From Acidimicrobiaceae bacterium (lineage in GTDB: Bacteria > Actinomycetota > Acidimicrobiia > Acidimicrobiales > Aldehydirespiratoraceae): 47,722 nucleotides of DNA. The stretch covers positions 1 to 47,722 of the forward strand of contig VYCM01000130.1 of NCBI GenBank assembly GCA_009843915.1, written 5' to 3'. The position numbers and the translations under genes were made by a program. Each line of letters opens with the position of its first letter. Position 1 is the first letter of the stretch. Below are positions 34,628 to 43,297 of the stretch, piece after piece. The notes beneath the pieces are model-generated. The model saw nothing but the letters and a program-made list of their open reading frames with translations. It did no database searches and was not told the origin of the DNA.

Positions 34628-35433
34628 CGGGCACTGAGCGCTACACCCACGGCTACCACGAGGTCATCCTCGAGTTCTACCGGCGGCGAACCGCCGAGGC
34701 GTGTGCAGCCTTCCTGCTGCCCCACCTGCAGCCCGACGCCACGGTGCTCGACATGGGAAGCGGTCCGGGCACCATCACCGTCGGGCTGGCCAGACGGGTG
34801 GGGACGGTCGTCGGCGTGGACACCTCAGCCGAGATGGTCGAGTCGGCCCGACGTCTGGCCGCCGAAGCCGGCGTCGACAACGCCGGCTTCAAGGTGGGCT
34901 CGGTCTACGAGCTGCCGTTCGGTGACGCCAGCTTCGACGTGGCGTACGCCCACCAGCTGCTGCAGCACCTGTCCGACCCCGTCCGGGCGCTGCGGGAGGC
35001 CAGGCGAGTGCTGCGGCCCGGCGGCTTGGTGGCGGTGCGCGATTCGGACTACCAGACCATGGTCCACGCTCCGGTCGAACCGGCCCTCGAGCACTGGCTC
35101 CGCCTGTACCTCGAGGTGGCCGAGGCCAACGGCGGCGAGCCCCGAGCCGGACGCTTCCTGCCTGGTTGGGTGAGAGCGGCCGGCTTCGTGGACCCGGTGG
35201 TCACGACCAGCACCACCACCCACGCCGACGCGGCCGGCCGCGAGCTCTGGGGAAGCATGTGGGCCGTGCGGGTGACCGACAGCGACTTCGCCGACCACGC
35301 CGTAGAGGGCGGGTTCGCCATGCGGAGCGACCTGGTGGCGATCTCGGCCGCCTTCCGCCGCTGGGCCGACCACCCCAGCGGCTTCTGGGCCTGGCTCAAC
35401 GGCGAGGTGGTGGCGGCGAAGCCGGGCGATTAG
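34624..35433 (+). CDS. Class I SAM-dependent methyltransferase (269 aa)
   Basis: Methyltransferase domain of the UbiE/Methyltransf_11 type. SAM-binding motif I is VLDMGSGPGT (41-50), followed by an acidic residue at the end of beta-2 (GVDTSAEMVESARR). Motif II-III regions LPFGDASFDVAYAHQLLQHL and VLRPGGLVAVRD are clear. GTG start, overlapping the M1 peptidase stop by 4 nt. The acceptor could be a lipid, quinone or small metabolite. Convergent with the LLM gene (12-bp gap). Confidence 0.92.
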   Translation: MTGTERYTHGYHEVILEFYRRRTAEACAAFLLPHLQPDATVLDMGSGPGTITVGLARRVGTVVGVDTSAEMVESARRLAAEAGVDNAGFKVGSVYELPFGDASFDVAYAHQLLQHLSDPVRALREARRVLRPGGLVAVRDSDYQTMVHAPVEPALEHWLRLYLEVAEANGGEPRAGRFLPGWVRAAGFVDPVVTTSTTTHADAAGRELWGSMWAVRVTDSDFADHAVEGGFAMRSDLVAISAAFRRWADHPSGFWAWLNGEVVAAKPGD

Positions 35434-35445
35434 GCGCCGCCGCCG

Positions 35446-36471
35446 CTAGCGGCAGTCGTCTATCACCGACGCGAAGCCGTCGATGGTCTCGGCGTAGCCC
35501 TCGACCGCCGCCGGGCGCAGCACCGCGGCCAGATTCAAGCTGGCACTGGTGAAGCCCAGGTTGGTGACCGTCTTGACCTGCTCGGGGATCTCCGACGGCG
35601 CCCCGGCAATGGCGTAGCGGCGGATCCAGTCCTCGGTGACGAGGTCGAACAGCTCCGGCGGGTCGTAGCGGTCGAGGTCGAAGTACCAGCCCGTCGCCCT
35701 GGTCAGGGCCTCATCGATGGCCGAGAGCCGGTCGGGGTCGATCGCCGCCGGGCGGATGATGGCCAGGTAGTGGGCCACGTAGCGCACTACCGAACGCCGG
35801 GCCAGATCGCCGTCGGACGACACACACAGCGTCAGGCGCGGCGCGATGTCGATGTCCGCGACGTCCCGGCCGGCCCGAGTCGCACCTTCGGCCAGCCACC
35901 CGTAGTACTGCCGGGCGATCTCCGGGGTGAAGTGCCTCGCCCCGACCAGCGCGATGTCGGCCAGCTCACCGGCCAGGCGCATCACCTGCGGGCTGCGGGT
36001 GCCAACCGAGATCGGCACCGGCGTGGCGGGCGGTCGCACCAGCCGGGCGCCGTCGATGGGGAACATCTCGCCGTCGAGTTGCACCGTCTCGCCGGCCAGA
36101 AGGCCCCGGATTCCGACGATCGCCTCCCGGAGCGCCCGCACCGGCCGGGGGTAGTCGATGCGCAGGTCCTCCAGGCCGGCGCCCACTCCGATACCGAGGA
36201 ACATCCGGCCGCCGGACAGCTCCTGAAGCGTGGCCACCGCGCCGGCCAGCATCGCCGGATGGCGGGAGTAGGGATTGGTGACCATCGAGCCGATGTGGAT
36301 CCGGCTGGTTGCTCGCGCGACGAGCCCCTGCAGCACGAAACAGTCGGGCCAGAACACCACGTCGGACACGCCGAAGCGGTCGAAACCGGCTTGCTCGCAG
36401 CGGACGGCGAGTTCGACAAAGTCCTGCGAGCTCATGCCCGGACTGATCTCGGCTTCCAGCGTGACCGTCAT
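35446..36471 (-). CDS. LLM class F420-dependent oxidoreductase (341 aa)
   Basis: Luciferase-like oxidoreductase of the F420-using (methylenetetrahydromethanopterin-reductase-like) branch. RCEQAGFDRFGVSDVVFWPD, LVARATSRIHIGSMVTNPYSRHP and the SGGRMFLGIGVGAG loop are characteristic. ATG at 36471 is preferred as it begins the first beta strand (MTVTLEAEISPGM); longer in-frame extensions run into the divergent SDR gene. F420 use is family knowledge and fits an actinobacterium; the substrate is unknown. Confidence 0.9.
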   Translation of the reverse strand: MTVTLEAEISPGMSSQDFVELAVRCEQAGFDRFGVSDVVFWPDCFVLQGLVARATSRIHIGSMVTNPYSRHPAMLAGAVATLQELSGGRMFLGIGVGAGLEDLRIDYPRPVRALREAIVGIRGLLAGETVQLDGEMFPIDGARLVRPPATPVPISVGTRSPQVMRLAGELADIALVGARHFTPEIARQYYGWLAEGATRAGRDVADIDIAPRLTLCVSSDGDLARRSVVRYVAHYLAIIRPAAIDPDRLSAIDEALTRATGWYFDLDRYDPPELFDLVTEDWIRRYAIAGAPSEIPEQVKTVTNLGFTSASLNLAAVLRPAAVEGYAETIDGFASVIDDCR

Positions 36472-36553
36472 GGCGCCATCCCACTTCGGTTCGCTCGCTG
36501 CACGATCACCGACGATAATCAGCGGCCGCAGGGACGACCCACCGGGAGCGATT

Positions 36554-37264
36554 ATGAGACCGACTGACACGGACGGCCGGGTAGTGATGGTGTCGGGGGC
36601 GAACCGGGGCATCGGGGCGGCCATCGCCGAGCGGCTGGCGGCCTACGGCCACCGGCTCAGCCTCGGGGCCCGGCGGCTCGACGCCCTGGCCGCCAGCGCA
36701 CCCGGCGTCGATCCCGACCGCATCCTGCTCAGCTACCACGAGGCCACCGACCCGGACTCGGCCCGCCGATGGGTGGAGGCGACCGTCGACCGGTTCGGCG
36801 GAATTGACGTGCTGGTCAACAGCGCCGGCATCGTCGACCGCACGGGCCTGGAGAGCATGGACGAGGACGTGCTCGACGAGATGTGGGAGGTCAACGTGAA
36901 GGGGCCGCTGAGGCTCACCCGCCTCGCGCTGCCGTACCTCCGGCTGTCGGGGTCGGGCCGGGTGATCAACCTGGCCTCCATGTCGGCCAAGCGGGTCAAG
37001 GGCGATGCGCTGCCCGGCTACTCCATGACCAAGTACGCGCTGCTGGCGCTGTCCCACGCCGTTCGCCAGGTCGGTTGGGACGACGGCGTCCGGGTGACCG
37101 CTCTGTGCCCCGGCCCGGTGGCCACCGACATGATGGACCCCGACGACGAGACCATCACGCAGCCTGAGGACCTGGCCGATCTGGTGGCCACCGTCATCGA
37201 TCTGCCCAACACCGCCTCGGTGTCGGAGGTGCTGATCAACTGCCGGCTGGACGCCTGGGCCTGA
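36554..37264 (+). CDS. Short-chain dehydrogenase/reductase (236 aa)
   Basis: Classical SDR: the glycine-rich cofactor motif SGANRGIG (14-21), LVNSAGIVDR, and the catalytic Y156-x3-K160 (YSMTK) preceded by the serine region NLASM. The Arg in GARRLDAL after beta-2 suggests NADP preference. The ATG has GGGAG 5 nt upstream. It is divergent from the LLM oxidoreductase (82 bp) and convergent with the small protease. Likely oxidises or reduces a hydroxyl/keto group; specificity unknown. Confidence 0.92.
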   Translation: MRPTDTDGRVVMVSGANRGIGAAIAERLAAYGHRLSLGARRLDALAASAPGVDPDRILLSYHEATDPDSARRWVEATVDRFGGIDVLVNSAGIVDRTGLESMDEDVLDEMWEVNVKGPLRLTRLALPYLRLSGSGRVINLASMSAKRVKGDALPGYSMTKYALLALSHAVRQVGWDDGVRVTALCPGPVATDMMDPDDETITQPEDLADLVATVIDLPNTASVSEVLINCRLDAWA

Positions 37265-37298
37265 TCAGCCGGCGCGTCACCCGTCCCAGTTGGCCCGC

Positions 37299-37658
37299 TC
37301 AGTACAGCGGGATCTCCGGATTGGGGATTAGGCGCTTCGCCTCTGGATCCACCGACAGGCGGAGGCTCTCCAGGGCTAAGGCACCGAGCAGGATCGGAGC
37401 GCCGTCCTCACTGAAGGAGACCAGCATCGGCGCCCTCTCGCCGTCGATGGCGATGTACGCCGGGCCGAGTTCCACGTCGACGAGACGCCCGTCCGCCAGC
37501 CGCATCCGGCTCTTCCGCTCCGGCTCGATCCCCAGGCCGCGCATCAGCCGGGCCGGCATGGCGCAGTAGAGGGATCCGGTGTCAACTGTCGCCTCGACGT
37601 CGGCCGATCGTTGGCCGTCGAGGCTGGACACTGTCACCGGCCACTTGAACGTACCCAT
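37299..37658 (-). CDS. Retropepsin-like (clan AA) aspartyl protease family protein (119 aa)
   Basis: Small single-domain aspartic protease: DTGS (26-29) is the active-site motif, followed by the flap-like ADGRLVDVELGPAYIAIDG and the second hydrophobic-GA motif ILLGALALESL, as in retropepsin-like clan AA proteins, which act as dimers. No partner gene is next to it. The ATG at 37658 has GGAGG 8 nt upstream (37667-37671); the more distal in-frame start is rejected. A separate promoter lies at 37694-37723. Confidence 0.85.
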   Translation of the reverse strand: MGTFKWPVTVSSLDGQRSADVEATVDTGSLYCAMPARLMRGLGIEPERKSRMRLADGRLVDVELGPAYIAIDGERAPMLVSFSEDGAPILLGALALESLRLSVDPEAKRLIPNPEIPLY

Positions 37659-37693
37659 GGTCGACGCCTCCACTCAGTCACTATCGCTCAATA

Positions 37694-37723
37694 TGTCTAC
37701 TGATAAATATAGGCATCTTGCAA
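37694..37723 (-). promoter_or_regulatory. Promoter candidate of the aspartyl protease gene
   Basis: On the minus strand TTGCAA (37718-37723), 18-nt spacer and TAGACA (37694-37699), about 36 nt before the ATG. The whole gap 37659-37791 is conspicuously AT-rich for this window. Confidence 0.45.
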
Positions 37724-37791
37724 CCATTTTCAATCTATTCTCGCCAAGACCCCCGCGCTCCATGTGGCCGGCAACAGTGAGCAACGCGCAT

Positions 37792-38847
37792 TCACTCGAC
37801 GATGAGCGACTCCTTGCGAGGTGCGGTGGTGGTTCCTCTGACGGTGAGGCTCGCCGGGAAGAGCTCATGGCGCTTGGGGCCGTCGGCGTGCTGGATGCGT
37901 TCCACAAGTCGTCGGGCCGACTGCTCCGCGATGGCCGCCGTGCCCATGTCAACGGTCGTGAGGCGGAAGGAATGCCATGATGCCATCTGGATGTCGTCGA
38001 ACCCTACGACTGACAGTTCGTCGGGGATGGCTACTCCCAGTTGGCGGGCGGCGTCCATGATCCCGATGGCGATGACATCGTTGCCGGCGATGATCGCGGT
38101 CGGGACATCCGCCCCGCGCAGGAGCCGATTACAGGCTGCATAGCCCGCTTCATGACTGTATTGCCCGTGGAGAATGCGTTCGGGCGGAAGCGTTCCAGCC
38201 AGGACTGATTGAATTCCGAGAAGCCGGTGCTTTGTCGTCGAAGTGATCTCGGGGCCCATGGCAGCCGCGACTTCGCTGTGTCCGAGATCCAGGAGGTGCT
38301 GAGCGACGGCCCGGCCTGCTGAGAAGTTGTCGGGCTCCATGATGTCGACGTCAAGCCCCGGGACTGAGCGGACGCCCAAGACGATGGGCACACCCCGGGC
38401 GTGCAGGACCGCAGGCATTCCGCTGTCGAGCGTTGCCGACAGGATGAGCAGTCCATCGACGGACGCATCTAGCAGACTCCCGAGCCTGCTCACATCGGAG
38501 CGGCGATGCGGTGGGTCGACGATCAGCACCATTGAGTAGCCAGCGGCAGCGAATTCACGATTGATGTCTGAGAGCATTTGGGGGTAGTAGGCGTTGTCGA
38601 TGTTGGGCACCATCACTCCCACGATGCCGGTGCGTTGCGATCGCAGACTGCGGGCCGAACTGTTCGGCACGTAGCCGAGTTGGCGGGCAGCCTGCTCGAC
38701 CTGCTCTCTCGTCGCCTGGCTTATCCGTGAGTCGCCGCGCAGGGCGCGTGAGACCGTCGATTGGTGAACGCCCGCAGCGGCGGCCACCTCGCGGCTGGTC
38801 ACGCGGCCTGGCGGCTTGGCGGAGGAAGCGGAGTCGTCGAGAGCCAT
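37792..38847 (-). CDS. LacI family transcriptional regulator (351 aa)
   Basis: N-terminal LacI HTH at about 16-38 (VTSREVAAAAGVHQSTVSRAL) and hinge helix (NSSARSLRSQRT), followed by a periplasmic-binding-protein-like ligand domain (GIVGVMVPNIDNAYYPQML through AIIAGNDVIAIGIMDAA and VVGFDDIQMASW). It is the local regulator of the divergent HisD-like/ThDP/Liv operon, and probably represses it until a substrate or intermediate binds. The intergenic region holds several TGCA-ended sites around the operon promoter. The ligand is presumably what the Liv importer brings in. Confidence 0.92.
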   Translation of the reverse strand: MALDDSASSAKPPGRVTSREVAAAAGVHQSTVSRALRGDSRISQATREQVEQAARQLGYVPNSSARSLRSQRTGIVGVMVPNIDNAYYPQMLSDINREFAAAGYSMVLIVDPPHRRSDVSRLGSLLDASVDGLLILSATLDSGMPAVLHARGVPIVLGVRSVPGLDVDIMEPDNFSAGRAVAQHLLDLGHSEVAAAMGPEITSTTKHRLLGIQSVLAGTLPPERILHGQYSHEAGYAACNRLLRGADVPTAIIAGNDVIAIGIMDAARQLGVAIPDELSVVGFDDIQMASWHSFRLTTVDMGTAAIAEQSARRLVERIQHADGPKRHELFPASLTVRGTTTAPRKESLIVE

Positions 38848-38892
38848 GATCGCTTTGAGACTCTACTCATGTTGCCTGCTGGCGTCGTTGTA

Positions 38893-38906
38893 TGCACATA
38901 TATGCA
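38893..38906. promoter_or_regulatory. Operator candidate TGCACATATATGCA (LacI-family)
   Basis: Imperfect dyad, symmetric at 12 of 14 positions, 46 nt upstream of the regulator's start codon. LacI-family proteins bind such dyads; the site would allow autoregulation. Confidence 0.5.
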
Positions 38907-38961
38907 CAATGGGCGCACTCGCCTTCCGGTGACTGGTAGGCCGCACAGAACATGGATTGCC

Positions 38962-38977
38962 TGCATAATTGTCTGCA
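38962..38977. promoter_or_regulatory. Operator candidate TGCATAATTGTCTGCA
   Basis: A second site with TGCA at both ends, 7 nt before the -35 element of the operon promoter (38985). A third, weaker TGC...TGCA sequence at 39025-39040 covers the expected transcription start. The recurrence suggests a shared binding protein, most likely the adjacent LacI-family regulator. Confidence 0.4.
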
Positions 38978-38984
38978 TCGGGAC

Positions 38985-39014
38985 TTGATCGGTTAGCTCG
39001 AACCAAAGTAGGGT
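38985..39014 (+). promoter_or_regulatory. Promoter of the HisD-like/ThDP/Liv operon
   Basis: TTGATC (38985-38990), 18-nt spacer, TAGGGT (39009-39014). Transcription would start near 39021 and the AGGAG ribosome-binding site lies at 39043-39047. It is one of the better -35/-10 pairs in the window. Confidence 0.5.
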
Positions 39015-39052
39015 TCGTGCATTCTGCGCATACGAATGCATTAGGAGTCCCA

Positions 39053-40342
39053 TTGCAACTGCCTTCAACGGCCTTCGGAACGTACATCAAGGCACCCAGG
39101 CTCAAGCACCACGACCTCGACGTGGCCGAAACCGTGCGGGAGGTCTTGGCTGACATCGCTGCGGGCGGTGTCGCGACCGTGCGCCGTTACAGCCGGCAAT
39201 TCGATGGCTGGAGCCCCGCCAGCTTCCGCGTTCAATCCGCGGACATCCAGGCCGCACGGTCCCAGACGGACGACGGCCTGGTTGCCCAGATCGACCGTGC
39301 GCTCGACAACATCCGAGCATTCGCGAGCGCTCAGAGGGACTGCATCCGGCCGCTCGACTGTGAGATCCGACCCGGCGTTCGACTTGGACATCGGGTGGTT
39401 CCAGTTCGTTCGGTCGGCTGCTACGTGCCCGGGGGCGGCTATCCGCTCATCGCATCAGCTCTGATGACCATCGCGGTGGCGCGGGTCGCGGGTGTGGAGC
39501 GCGTGGTCGCCTGTGCACCCGGTAAGCCCGATCAAGGCATCCACCCCGTCCAGTTGACCGCCATGGCCCGGGCGGGTGCCGACGAGATCTACGCCATCGG
39601 CGGCATACAGGCGCTCGCAGCCATGGCCTACGGCGTCGACGGCTTCGGGGCGCCGGTGGATCTGATCTGCGGTGCCGGCAACGCGTATGTGGCCGAGGCA
39701 AAGCGACAGCTGTTCGGCCCGGTCGGGATCGACCTGCTGGCTGGGCCTACAGAGATCCTGTTGATCGCGGATGACACCGCCGATCCGACGCTGCTCGCCT
39801 ACGACCTGCTGGGACAGGCCGAGCATGGCGTCGACAGCCCCGCAGTCCTGGTCACCACCAGCGACGCCATCGGAACCGCGACGATCACCGAGGTCGATCG
39901 GATCCTGGCGGACGGGTACCCCACCGCGGACGTGGCAGGCCTGGCGTGGCGCGACTTCGGAGCCGTGGTGCTTTGCGAGAGCCGCGAACACGTCGTAGCG
40001 GTGTCCGATGCCATGGCCCCTGAACACCTAGAAGTCCATGCAGCCGATCCTGGGTGGTGGCACGACGCGCTGACCAACTACGGCACGATCTTCCTGGGAG
40101 CCGACGCCACCGTGGCCTACAGCGACAAGGCAATCGGCACCAATCACGTTCTGCCGACGAGGGGCGCGGCCCGGTACACGAGCGGGCTCTGGGTAGGGAG
40201 CTTCCTCAAGACGCCCACCTACCAGCTAATCGAGGATCCGTCCGCGGCGGAGCCGGTGGCAGAGGCGACAGCAGCCATCAGCGAAGCGGAGGGGATGTTC
40301 GGCCATGCCCTCACTGCCACGGTCCGCATGGGCCGCCTATAG
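39053..40342 (+). CDS. Histidinol dehydrogenase family protein, HpsN-like catabolic dehydrogenase (429 aa)
   Basis: NAD- and zinc-dependent dehydrogenase carrying out sequential alcohol-aldehyde-acid oxidation. Zinc ligands Q255/H258 (LGQAEHGVD), D358 (YSDKAIGTNHVLP) and H418 (GMFGHAL), and catalytic E324/H325 (APEHLEV), match HisD positions closely. The substrate region reads YVPGGGYPLIASALM, unlike the AYPSSVLMN of true HisD and like HpsN, the sulfopropanediol dehydrogenase, as far as I recall. No other his genes adjoin; an importer and a LacI-type regulator do, so a catabolic role is likely. TTG at 39053 is chosen: AGGAG lies 5 nt upstream and the length becomes the normal 429. Confidence 0.87.
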   Translation: MQLPSTAFGTYIKAPRLKHHDLDVAETVREVLADIAAGGVATVRRYSRQFDGWSPASFRVQSADIQAARSQTDDGLVAQIDRALDNIRAFASAQRDCIRPLDCEIRPGVRLGHRVVPVRSVGCYVPGGGYPLIASALMTIAVARVAGVERVVACAPGKPDQGIHPVQLTAMARAGADEIYAIGGIQALAAMAYGVDGFGAPVDLICGAGNAYVAEAKRQLFGPVGIDLLAGPTEILLIADDTADPTLLAYDLLGQAEHGVDSPAVLVTTSDAIGTATITEVDRILADGYPTADVAGLAWRDFGAVVLCESREHVVAVSDAMAPEHLEVHAADPGWWHDALTNYGTIFLGADATVAYSDKAIGTNHVLPTRGAARYTSGLWVGSFLKTPTYQLIEDPSAAEPVAEATAAISEAEGMFGHALTATVRMGRL

Positions 40343-40431
40343 CCGTCAGGCAGCGCACAAGACGCCGACAACAGCAGTTGCACCACACCCGCCGGCCCGC
40401 AGACGACTTGCCTCAACGAAAGGACACCACC

Positions 40432-42240
40432 ATGGGCTACACGACTGGCCAGATCATCGCCCGAGCACTCAAGTGCTACGGAGCGCCCTACGTGACCGGG
40501 CTTCCGGGGCACGGCAACTGGAGCCTGCTGGACGCGTTCCTCGACGAGGGTTGCGAGTTGCCGTTCGTGCAGGTCTTCCACGAGCAGTCGGCCGTTCACA
40601 TCGCCGATGCCCACTATCGGGTGACCGGTCAGCCCATCGCCGCCACCACGTCGATCGGGCCCGGCACGACCAACACCGTGATCGGACTCGCCACCGCGTA
40701 CGCGGACTCCACGTCGCTGCTGCTGCTCACGGGATCAACGGCCACCCACATGCGCAACCACGGCGTGATGCAGGAGCTCGACCGGTTCCACTCGCCCGAC
40801 TTCCCTGCGGTGTCGGCTGCGGTCACCAAGCGCAACTTCGAGATGGTCAAAGCCATCGAGGCGCCGTTCCTGATGCACCGGGCATTCAACGCAATGCTCT
40901 CGGGACGGCCCGGGCCGGTTCACATCGAGATCCCGCTCGATGTGCAGGTAGAGCAGGCCGACGTCGACGTGGCCGATCTGAAGTGTCGGCTCCCGGTAGG
41001 TCGGCCGCGGGCCGACAGCGACGCCGTCGAAGCCGCTGTGCGACTGCTGGGCTCGGCTGAACGGCCCTGCATAGTCGCCGGTGGCGGAGCCGTGATGTCC
41101 GACGCCGCCCCAGAGCTGAAGTCCCTGGTAGAGCGGCTCAGCATCCCGGTCGTCTACACCTGGAACGGCAAGGGGGCGCTCCCCGACGACCACCCCCTCA
41201 ACGCGGGCACCGCTGGCTGGCCCGGCTCCCTTCCCGGCAACACGATCGCAGCGAGTGCCGATGTCGTGCTCTCGCTCGGGTGCAAGTTCACGGACTGGTC
41301 CGCGTCGTCGTGGCGCCGGGGAGCGACGTTCTCTCTGCCGCCGGGCAGGCTCGTTCAAGTCGACGTCGATGCCGCCGAGATCGGGAAGAACTACCCGGCA
41401 GAAGTCGGTGTCGTCGCGGATGTGAAGTCCGCCCTGAGCGACATGCTGGCCGTCCTGTCACCAGAGGACGACCGCCGTGCCGCCCGTCGACGCTCGGGCT
41501 ACCTGGACGAACTTGCCGGACTCAAGGAGCGCTGGGCAGAGGTGCTGAGCCCCCGACGCGATCACCCCGGATCTCCCATGACGATGCTGCGGGTGCTGCA
41601 TGAGCTGCGGCAGGTGCTGCCCAGAGAGGGCATCGTGACCGTCGGATCAGGGCATCCGCAGTCGTCCACGAAGCAGGCCTTCCCGATCTATGAGCCTCGC
41701 ACCCACATAACCTCCGGCAGCTTCTCGCCAATGGGCTTCGCGGTGCCGGCCGCGATCGGAGCCAAGCTGGCGAAACCCGACACACCGGTGGTGTGCATCG
41801 TCGGCGACGGCGACTTCATGATGACGATGCAGGAACTGGCGATTTGCGCGATGCGGGACCTGCCTGTCGTGTTCCTGATCCTCAACAACAGGGGCTTCAT
41901 ATCGATCCGGGACGGCCAGCACGGTTTGATGACGCGCCAGATCGGATCCGAGTTCAACGACCTGGCCGGGAACGAGTACTCCGTCGACTTCGCAGCCATG
42001 GCGCGAACCTTCGGTTTCGAGCAGGCCGTCAGGGTTGCCGATCCCACCGATCTGGCCGGAGCGCTGCAGCGAGCCCTCGACTCCAACGAGCCGGCCGTCG
42101 TCGAGACCCTCATCTCTCGCGATGCCTCCATCGCGGCAGCAGAGGTAGTGGGGTGGTGGGACTTCCCGCTCCTTCCCACGGCACCGGCTGAGGTGCGCGC
42201 CGACTACGAGATCGGGCTCCGCGAGGAGCAGCACCTGTGA
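40432..42240 (+). CDS. Thiamine-diphosphate-dependent enzyme, acetolactate synthase-like (602 aa)
   Basis: Three-domain ThDP enzyme of the acetohydroxyacid synthase/decarboxylase superfamily. Pyrimidine domain with activating E51 (VFHEQSAVHIADA), central domain with WNGKGALPDDHPLN and VDVDAAEIGKNYP, and pyrophosphate domain with GDGD (458-461) ending at NN (485-486). The sequence does not match sulfoacetaldehyde acetyltransferase (Xsc) as I remember it. It is likely to decarboxylate or carboligate a 2-oxo acid or aldehyde made by the HisD-like enzyme. The ATG has AAAGGA 7 nt upstream; an upstream in-frame extension overlaps the dehydrogenase and is rejected. Confidence 0.88.
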   Translation: MGYTTGQIIARALKCYGAPYVTGLPGHGNWSLLDAFLDEGCELPFVQVFHEQSAVHIADAHYRVTGQPIAATTSIGPGTTNTVIGLATAYADSTSLLLLTGSTATHMRNHGVMQELDRFHSPDFPAVSAAVTKRNFEMVKAIEAPFLMHRAFNAMLSGRPGPVHIEIPLDVQVEQADVDVADLKCRLPVGRPRADSDAVEAAVRLLGSAERPCIVAGGGAVMSDAAPELKSLVERLSIPVVYTWNGKGALPDDHPLNAGTAGWPGSLPGNTIAASADVVLSLGCKFTDWSASSWRRGATFSLPPGRLVQVDVDAAEIGKNYPAEVGVVADVKSALSDMLAVLSPEDDRRAARRRSGYLDELAGLKERWAEVLSPRRDHPGSPMTMLRVLHELRQVLPREGIVTVGSGHPQSSTKQAFPIYEPRTHITSGSFSPMGFAVPAAIGAKLAKPDTPVVCIVGDGDFMMTMQELAICAMRDLPVVFLILNNRGFISIRDGQHGLMTRQIGSEFNDLAGNEYSVDFAAMARTFGFEQAVRVADPTDLAGALQRALDSNEPAVVETLISRDASIAAAEVVGWWDFPLLPTAPAEVRADYEIGLREEQHL

Positions 42241-42256
42241 GTCCTTGGCATAGCCC

Positions 42257-43297
42257 GTGAACCAGCAGCCATCCGCAGGGGACTCGTTGGCGACTCAGTC
42301 GTCGCGTCTCGTTGGGAGCACCCGGGCCATCCTGTCGCAGCGACGGAGGAGCGCGACTCGAACGGCCGCTCTCGTGGCTGGCGTCGCTCTCGGCGGTTAC
42401 ATCGTCGAGAGATCGCTCGAGATCGGTGACCGATCGCTGCTGGTGCTGCTGAACGGGCTGACCGCGGCTGGCCTCTATTTCTTGATGGCCAGCGGCTTCA
42501 CGCTGGTGTTCGGGCTCGTGAGGGTCACCAACCTCGCCCACGGCGGCCTGTACCTGTTGGGCGGGTACACCGCGCTGTCACTTCAACGCATGACCGGCAA
42601 CTGGTTCATCGCAGCAGGCCTCGGCGCAGTCGCGACAGCGGGTTTGAGCACCGTGCTGTACCTAGTGCTGCGCCGAGTGCACGGCGACGGGCTGCCCGAG
42701 ACGATGCTGACCCTCGGCGCGGCGATCGTGATGGCAGACCAGGCTCTGGCCAACTGGGGCGGCGTCCCGTCGGACCTCGACCCACCCGCGGCGCTGCGCG
42801 GGTCCATCGATCTGCCGGGATCGATCCTGCTGTACCCGAAGTTCCGTCTCTCGGTGGTTGCGATGGCGATGCTGGCGGGACTGTGCCTGTGGCTGCTGCT
42901 GTACCGGACGCGGCTGGGATCGACCATCCGCGCCAGCGTCGACGATCGCGACATGGTGTCGATTCTCGGGATCCGGGTGGAGTTGGTGTTCTGCACCGTG
43001 TTCGCCCTGGCTGGAGCACTCGCCGGGCTGGCCGGAGCTGCCGGCGGCACCTACCTCTCGCTGGCCCAGGGCGAGGACAACCGCATCTTGCTGGCTTCTT
43101 TAATCGTCGTCATTGCCGGCGGCTTGGGCAGCATCGGCGGAGCGGCCGTTGCCGCCGTGGTGATCGGGCTGGTCGAGGCGTTCGCGCAGACCCACCACGC
43201 GATCTTCAGCGTGCTGATCACCTTCGGGACTCTGATCGCCATTCTGGTCTTGAGGCCCCATGGAATCTTCGGTTCACAGCAAGATGAGCGCGCGTAG
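42257..43297 (+). CDS. livH: Liv-type ABC transporter permease, LivH family (346 aa)
   Basis: First inner-membrane permease of a hydrophobic/branched-chain amino acid-type importer. The family core is clear: LLNGLTAAGLYFLMASGFTL, GLVRVTNLAHGGLYLLG, and the EAA-like stretch RTRLGSTIRASVDDRDMVSILG. A 60-residue N-terminal extension rich in Ser/Arg precedes the first conserved helix, so the true start could be internal; GTG at 42257, 16 nt after the ThDP gene, is used. It overlaps livM by 38 nt. Transported compound unknown. Confidence 0.88.
   Translation: MNQQPSAGDSLATQSSRLVGSTRAILSQRRRSATRTAALVAGVALGGYIVERSLEIGDRSLLVLLNGLTAAGLYFLMASGFTLVFGLVRVTNLAHGGLYLLGGYTALSLQRMTGNWFIAAGLGAVATAGLSTVLYLVLRRVHGDGLPETMLTLGAAIVMADQALANWGGVPSDLDPPAALRGSIDLPGSILLYPKFRLSVVAMAMLAGLCLWLLLYRTRLGSTIRASVDDRDMVSILGIRVELVFCTVFALAGALAGLAGAAGGTYLSLAQGEDNRILLASLIVVIAGGLGSIGGAAVAAVVIGLVEAFAQTHHAIFSVLITFGTLIAILVLRPHGIFGSQQDERA

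Noticed and set aside
40054..40431. Long in-frame N-terminal extension of the ThDP enzyme
   Set aside because: It lies inside the HisD-like gene, its residues are Arg/His-rich and unlike the family, and an ATG with AAAGGA at 40432 gives the normal length.
39053..42240. Histidine biosynthesis plus branched-chain amino acid synthesis (hisD-ilvB) genes
   Set aside because: No other his or ilv gene adjoins, the YPSSVLM signature of HisD is changed, and the pair is wired to an importer and a LacI-type regulator.
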